In this document: positions 57,560 to 64,000 of the stretch, in pieces
How the letters are laid out: each line of letters opens with the position of its first letter
Position numbering within the stretch: the first letter of the stretch is position 1
NCBI GenBank assembly: GCA_963669155.1
Contig: OZ022576.1
Location: 16,431,035-16,495,034, forward strand
From: Arbacia lixula
Lineage: Eukaryota > Echinodermata > Echinoidea > Arbacioida > Arbaciidae
Direction of reading: 5' to 3'
Length of the DNA stretch: 64,000 nucleotides
Notes under the pieces: generated by a model
What the model saw: the letters and a program-made list of their open reading frames with translations, nothing else
The model's database searches: none
What the model was told of the DNA's origin: nothing
Translations under genes and position numbers: made by a program

Positions 57560-60180
57560 AAACTCTGCTGAGATTTTTATCCTGTAGCAGTTGCATCATG
57601 CATGTTACCCTTTTTCTCCCCCACCAAGTTTGTTTGATGTGGGAGAAAAATGAGTACTATATCATCCTACAAGTCATTATTCCTATTAATACTAGCAATG
57701 TGGTTTTGTCATTTCTACATGAAATTTGTTTTTTTGTGTGAGAAATATATTTCTTTATTCATTTCAGCATAAAGTATGATTTATGTAAATATATTCATTA
57801 GTTAAAAATATAATTCAGTAAGGTACAATAATGTAATTTGAAATTAAAGCTACATTTACATTAAAGGGAATGATGTAAGTTGTGATGAGACATTTTGTTT
57901 CTGAGTTGAATGGAATCATGGTGCCAAATTTTCACTTTCTCCCACCACATTGTGTACATTACATGCCTTGTGTAAATGATATCCGATATGTAGTAAAGGG
58001 AGGTGAAATTAAAAATCCTTCCAACGCCACAATTCTTTGACTATTTTTCCTTTATTTGCTGCTCTTGTGAAATGAAAATGTAACTTATCTTAAGTAAACT
58101 GCGATGAGACCTTCTTTCAGATGTCAGAAGCTTTATTGGATTGAGTTTTCTGGTCATTTTTCTCTCCCATTCAGCATACATGACATGTGTTTTTTAGCTG
58201 TGCAAATGAAATCTGACAAGGGTGAAGTTTGAATTGTAAATATGACATTGTTTAATGAAAGTATATCAGTGTGTGAAAGAATATTCATACAATTACTTTT
58301 TGTTTTAAATTTCTGTTTTGTCTGACCTGTATATTCATTTTAAGGTTCGCATTTAAACCTAATAAGGAAATCAGGCACAAATGGATACAGATGCAATAAC
58401 ACTTTGCTATTGTTTGACAATCCTAGGTAACTGTCAGACTGATCTTTGTAATATCTCCATGGAAATTCAAAATGATATACTTTGAAAAGACATGTTTCAG
58501 AAAAATAATATGATTTTCTGTGTGTAATAGAAGTTCGAAATTTGTAACCATGGTATAAAATAAAATTTTTAATATGTAAATTACTGGACATTATTAATTA
58601 TAGAGACTAGGAAAGATTGTCTGTCACATGGTAAGGAAATGAAATGGGTTTCATGGTAGTATATCACAGCCGAGGGTTAGGGTTAGGGAACACTGCTTGA
58701 CAAATGTGAAGATTTGATAGATTTTGTTGAAATCTGATTGCTCCTATTTTGCCTTTTCTAATTAGTTCCACACTGAAATTGCTCATACATGTACATGATG
58801 TGGAGGCTTGTAAATTAAGTAGTAAATAATTTGATATTAACTTTTGCTCTGAATTAAAAAAAACACGAATGAACTTAATTGTTTTTTATTTGTATTGTTT
58901 GAGCTTTGGATTTGCGTTATTTCACACCAAAAAGATGAATGAAAATGAGCTTTTGGGATTAGAAATATCCCAGTGATGGAATATTTCAATTATTTTCTGA
59001 ATACATTATATTTGCTTTCTTTGATATATCTTTTAAAGTACATGCATTGAATACTCAAATCATAATTTTGGCATGTGCTTGTAGCTAATCACTTTGAAAA
59101 AAGGAGATTTTGAATTAACATGAAACTGTATTCCTTGATTATGTCACTTCTGCAGGATCGTAGGCTAACACCACAGGCATGCTCCCATTTATGCACCTTG
59201 GCGCGGACCATAGCGCACTGTGGTCTGCAGTCTCTATGCTATAGGTTTTGGATGACCAGCCTAAAACCTCTTCAAAATCTAGTGATTGATATAATTGAAT
59301 TTTCCATTTCTATTATTGGGAGGGAAGTTCTGATACAGTATCTTCTTCCATTTTCCATTGGTTTTTAGAAAATTTTATTTTTTTAAAATGCAAAAGTGAC
59401 ACCCGGCCTTAAAATCTATCAATTATTGCATTTTAGATGTGGAATTTGCACACCTCAATGCAAGGTATTAAACTGATTGAGATTTTTTTTTTCACATGTA
59501 ATACTTGAAAAGTGTTCTTTCTTACCTGTTTTTTCAATATAACTCTTTGTGCCATTGACAATAATTTCTACTCAATTTTTTCATTCATACCCTCCCCAAA
59601 ATAATCCTGTGTGAGTCTCTCATTTTTCTTACTTTACTCATTGTTCTTTATAAATCATAAATTCCTTTTATTTGTTTACATTTGTAACATTCAATATCTT
59701 TATTCAAACTTACTTTTAATGTTGCATTTATATAGGTCATGGATTTGGGCCAAGATATAACAATTTGGAATATCATGGCTTTGATTATGTATTCATTAAC
59801 CTACTAATAATGCTAATTCAGTTGTATGAGTTAAATTTAAGAAAATTATAGATTTCTCTAGTACCCCAGTGTACTAATTTACTTGCATGTTTGTGTCTTG
59901 AAATTTACACCTTTTAGAAGCACCATGATGATATACCATTTGATAAATTAAGTCAAGATTCAATCTTTAGAAACTGAAATTACAAACTAGGATTTAAACT
60001 GACTATGCCTGCACAATGCACCCCAATATATGTAAACAAACTGAGCTAAACAAGTCAGAATTTTCTAGTAAACACTGACTCATGTGGTAGCAGTTGACGA
60101 ATGCCAAGCTACAAACATGCCGTATACATATCCTGTGTGAAAGAGCCTTGCTCACACGGTCTGAGAGAGCAGTTTCCCCT
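57560..60180. other. Intergenic or intronic, no feature seen
   Basis: Very AT-rich; ORFs up to 83 residues without motifs. Contains GGGTTAGGGTTAGGG (58673-58688), too short to be telomeric. Confidence 0.55.
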
Positions 60181-60890
60181 CTTGAAGGAAGTTTGTTGAG
60201 GAGGTCCCTGCTTCCTGGTGCCTGCTAGCTCAGCCTCGTACCGCACCGGTGAGTGACAATTATGCTAATGAGCCCTGCTCAACCCTGCTCACCGCGCAGC
60301 GCAGTGTAGCTAGAGCAGCAGCGCAAGCCCGTGAGCAATCAATTACCGCTCGCCGGATAGGATCGGACGAACACAGCAATGCATGCTGGGTAATCTCCCA
60401 TGCAAAGAGGGGGTGAATAGAGCCCTGTCGATGCCGCATGCATGCGCACACACACACACAGCCATCGCTCTCCAGTCTCCTTTTCTCTCACACACACATC
60501 AGGAGAGAGGAGCTCGTAATATCGTTGTCTACGCGGAATCTCGTTTCGTCCTGTAAATCCTTTCTCGCCGCCATATTGTGTGCGTGATGCTCTAATGTAG
60601 TCACGCACACTCGCATTGACGTTTTGTATATAGATGTATATTGTCTATACATATAACCATCGTAGTTTCCAGTGTGTTTTTTTGCATGTTGGATATACAT
60701 AACCACTGATATTTTCCTCTTTGGATATTTCCAGTGGTCGTAGCGAAGAGGCGGAGAAGATGCTTTGGATTAATACGATAGCAATTTTGTGGATTTGATG
60801 TGTTTTGGAGCGCAACACCAATGTCTCCAGAGTGGGAAAGCCGTGTGTTGTTTGGTCGAGTCCTGTCGTCATCATTGTGTTTATATCTGT
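60181..60890 (+). promoter_or_regulatory. Candidate promoter and first exon(s) of a plus-strand gene
   Basis: The only CpG-rich stretch in the right third. It has two consensus donors, CACCG|GTGAGTGA at 60249 and CTGT|GTAAGTAT at 60890, and a perfect YY1-type AATATGGCGGC on the minus strand (60567-60577). No acceptor precedes the second exon, consistent with a first exon. The downstream gene would lie to the right of the window. Confidence 0.45.
60821..60890 (+). CDS. Possible N-terminal coding exon (signal-peptide-like), partial
   Basis: ATG 60821 (context ACCAATGT) reads MSPEWESRVLFGRVLSSSLC then LYL and one base before donor GTAAGTAT. Charged residues followed by a hydrophobic run look like a signal peptide. 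Several upstream ATGs in the same transcript weaken the case. No following exon was found before 64000. Confidence 0.25.
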
Positions 60891-62270
60891 GTAAGTATAT
60901 CAATACATTTCTCATCCATTTGTATTTTATACATGACATGAACAAGAATTAATCATATTAATCATATATGTTTCTTTCGGTGAAAGGTTTGATATGGAAT
61001 GAATGAAAAAGTATTGTTATGAGAGCATGTTTTGATGGTAGACCTACTGTAATGACATGTATGTGACTTGGGTAAGTTATATATGCGTTGTAATAGAATG
61101 TGTAGATATATTTGTACACTATTTCTTGTTTCGTGACTTAATATTCAATCAGACTTATTTAGTGTGTTGTACAATGTTCATGTATTGGAAACACAACTTC
61201 CTACAATAGACCACTAAGGGCTACTATATAGAAGGGCTAATGGATAAAACAAACTAGTAGTTTATTTTCTGCATACATACATACATACATGTATATGTAA
61301 TACATAAGCTAATGATTTAATTTGTTTTTAAACAAATCTTCTAATAATGATTTTGAATGTTTGTGAATGAATATACATGTATTACTCATACCAGCATATG
61401 TAATGTACTAACCACATTATGCATGTACAGTATATGAGACATGATGATCAAAGAAAAAGATTCATTAATAAATGTCCTACAAAAAAGAGGATAAATTCAG
61501 ATAAAAGAAAATTGATTTCAGAATTATTTCATTATTACACTCTCACCGTGAAAACATTCAAAGGACAATAAAAACAACTTGTCCAATGGCATCAAATTCA
61601 GGTGAATGACATACACATAAATTGTGCATGTACTGTATGTTATTTTGAATGATGATTAATACTACTAATAATTGCAAAACTTACATAATTAGTAATTGTT
61701 AGTATAATGTTAGTATATATATGAATACTGTCTGTTTCTGTCTACAAAATCTGTATTGAAATGTACATTTTTAGTCCAAGCAAGTTGTTAAATAATGTAT
61801 TATTTCTTTCTGGTATTCTTTGTGGATTTCTTGTTCTGATTCCTTGGGAAGAGTTAGTGTACCTTTTAGGATAACTACACAGAAACAGGAACATGTGCAT
61901 GTACTGAATATGTACTGATATGTGCATGAATTTACATGAACAATGACTATTTTCATGCCAATGGGCCATGAAAACATCTTGATATTTAAAGAAGCAGTTG
62001 CAGTTACTTTTTGAAAAAGGTTTCATGTTTAGAATGATTAAGTCTTTAGAACACATTTTGCCACAGTTCATTGTTTTAAAAACAAGTAATAATACTACAT
62101 GTTTGATGTCAATATCTACTTTGGATATGCAGTGGGTATGTTATGTGTTAATGAGAAAGAAAAAAAGATAGAGCAACATGACTAGATAGGGTGAATGTAT
62201 TGTGTGATTCTATGCTGAGAGATAAAGTGAAGTTTGGACAGATAGATTGTTGATAGAAGAAGAGAGATAG
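60891..62270. other. Presumed intron, no feature seen
   Basis: AT-rich sequence with CATACATACATA near 61272 and TACATGTA motifs. No exon recognised. Confidence 0.5.
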
Positions 62271-62272
62271 GA

Positions 62273-62337
<65 letters not shown>

Positions 62338-62564
62338 AATCAACACTAACTGATATAGATGGGGGAAAAGGAAGATATGAGTTATGTAGATACAGAGAGA
62401 GAGAGAGAGAGAGAGAGGAAGAGAGAGAGAAAGAAAGAGAGAGAGGGAGAAATCAACACTAACTGATATAGATGGGGGAAGAGGAAGATATGAATTATGT
62501 AGATACAGAGAGAGAGAGAGAGAGGGGGAGGGAGAAAGAGAAAGAGAGAGAGAGAGAGAGAGGA

Positions 62565-62620
<56 letters not shown>
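62271..62620. repeat. (GA)n arrays with a 113-bp higher-order duplication
   Basis: GA arrays at 62274-62332, 62393-62450 and 62506-62618. The unique spacer GGGAGAAATCAACACTAACT ... GTAGATACAGAGAG is present twice (62332 and 62445) at 113-bp offset. Confidence 0.9.
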
Positions 62621-62621
<1 letters not shown>

Positions 62622-63269
62622 AACAAGGGTAGAAATAAATTACAAAAAGAAAGAAGGGATGAAGGAATACGCCTGTATAGATACATGTAGATCCTTGTAT
62701 GAAGACCTAGAAATATGAATATGGAGAAATAGAGAATCAAATATAAATACAAGTCTTATATAGACAGAGAAAGAAGGAGAGAGTAGAGTTTCATCCTGAT
62801 CATATATATTTCATGTTCATAGCAGGAGGCACACTATACCCCATTGGGTATATATGTTGGCAAGCATACACTGCTGATATCTTAGGTATGCTAGGTATGA
62901 GTATTCCCCAGTGTGTCTGTGTGGCAAGATGTAGGCAGACAGGTTGAAGGCATCATAATGGAGGCTCAGGAAAGGGCAGTCTTTGGAAATTATGCATTGT
63001 GCTAGACCGCAGTGCCAATGCACATTCTGGACACACTATATGCAAACTGTGTTGTGTATGTGCGCTAATGGATGATGGACGGTGTTTTCTGATGAATGCT
63101 AATGATCATTCTTGGCAAATTGACATGTCTGTTTTGGGCTTAAAGGCTGAGTCCTTATATAGCTTTCAATGCTTTTTCCTTTGTTTTGTCTGTTTATTTT
63201 TTTCCTATGTCCTTCTTATTTTCCATCTTCCTTTTCTTCATCTGTTTCTTCTTATTTGTATATTTCTAC
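62621..63269. other. No clear feature
   Basis: Mixed AT-rich sequence; a T-rich tract at 63175-63270 precedes the trinucleotide array. Confidence 0.5.
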
Positions 63270-63275
63270 CTCTAG

Positions 63276-63359
<84 letters not shown>

Positions 63360-63820
63360 TTCAACGACGACTACTATGACTGCTACCGCTAAGTCTAACT
63401 ACTACTTCTGCTAAGCATTTCTTCAAATTTTACTCCTCCAGCTATTTCTTGTACATAAACTTTTATTACTCTTTTATTTCTACTGCTATTACTATTACTG
63501 CTTCTCCTACAACTAGTATTCTAATTTTACTTCTGCTCTTTCTTCTTCATCCACTTTTTTTATTGTTCTTACTGTATTATTAGTATTATTACCGCTATTA
63601 CTTTTTTTCTGCTATGACTACTACTGCTACTACTGCTACTACTACTGCTACTACTACTACTTCTACTGCTGCTACTAGTTTTCCTACTACTACTACTACT
63701 ACTACTGCTACTACTACTACTTCTACTGCTGCTACTGGTACTCCTACTACTACTGCTACAACTACAACTACTGCTCAACTACTACTACTGCTACTGCTCC
63801 TACTTCTCCTACTACTATTT

Positions 63821-63883
<63 letters not shown>

Positions 63884-63934
63884 TTTCTACTACTACTACT
63901 ACTACTACTGCTAGTACTACTACTACTACTACTT

Positions 63935-63994
<60 letters not shown>

Positions 63995-64000
63995 AAACTG
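63270..64000. repeat. (CTA)n trinucleotide array reaching the window edge
   Basis: Pure CTA/ACT at 63276-63352, then a degenerate ACT/GCT/TCT-rich middle, then long pure runs at 63820-63880 and 63937-63993. Poly-Thr, poly-Leu and poly-Ser ORFs are translation artefacts. Confidence 0.95.

Noticed and set aside
58673-58688. GGGTTAGGGTTAGGG as a telomere-like repeat
   Set aside because: Only about two and a half units, internal, with no flanking telomeric or rearrangement signal.
63169-63778. Poly-Leu, poly-Thr and poly-Ser ORFs
   Set aside because: Translation of the (CTA)n array.

Overview
The window is AT-rich eukaryotic DNA from a marine invertebrate. Long introns, a high density of short inverted-repeat transposons, long (GA), (GATG) and (CTA) arrays and the constantly recurring palindrome TACATGTA suggest a deuterostome, most likely an echinoderm such as a sea urchin. 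The species cannot be fixed from sequence alone. There are no operons, bacterial features, phage genes or CRISPR arrays.

Left 40 kb (minus strand): the 5' part of one large gene. Four short exons at 40652-40411, 14367-14334, 11535-11444 and 3304-3179 splice in a consistent phase. They give the first 164 residues of an RFX5/RFX7-type transcription factor: a PGTE(E)S segment, the conserved leucine-rich LWLYLQLPS helix region and the start of the RFX winged-helix DNA-binding domain. The rest of that domain lies beyond the left edge. The exons are too short for ORF finding and were recognised by translation plus splice sites. The introns (26 kb, 2.8 kb, 8.1 kb and a partial one) hold at least seven short inverted-repeat elements, a pogo-like 1.96-kb element, a ~170-bp tandem array with nuclear-receptor half-site pairs, and a tRNA-derived SINE head.

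Centre, 40.6-47.6 kb: the RFX7-like gene and a plus-strand C2H2 zinc-finger gene are divided head to head by about 2.1 kb containing a (GATG)n array. The zinc-finger gene has a likely 5'-UTR exon ending at 42942, a proline/glycine-rich coding exon (43789-44139) and a large last exon (44661-46109) with eleven fingers; the protein has 599 residues. Both are predicted nuclear DNA-binding regulators and might share promoter elements.

Right 16 kb: mostly non-coding. It holds several long GA/CT microsatellites, a 1.14-kb head-to-tail duplication (52567-55163) whose second unit carries a TTAA-flanked MITE in place of about 225 bp, a decayed LINE 3' end (zf-RVT motif), an isolated spliced-looking 79-nt exon at 56392-56470, a perfect CTCF-type motif at 57502, and a CpG-richer promoter/first-exon candidate at 60.2-60.9 kb for a plus-strand gene continuing to the right. 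The last 730 bases are a (CTA)n array running off the window.

The most unusual material is the repeat biology: multi-iterated foldback elements at 30.0 and 31.3 kb, the DR1-bearing ~170-bp array, and the three-copy TTAA MITE family with a 25-bp central palindrome. I found nothing that amounts to a demonstrably new molecular system.
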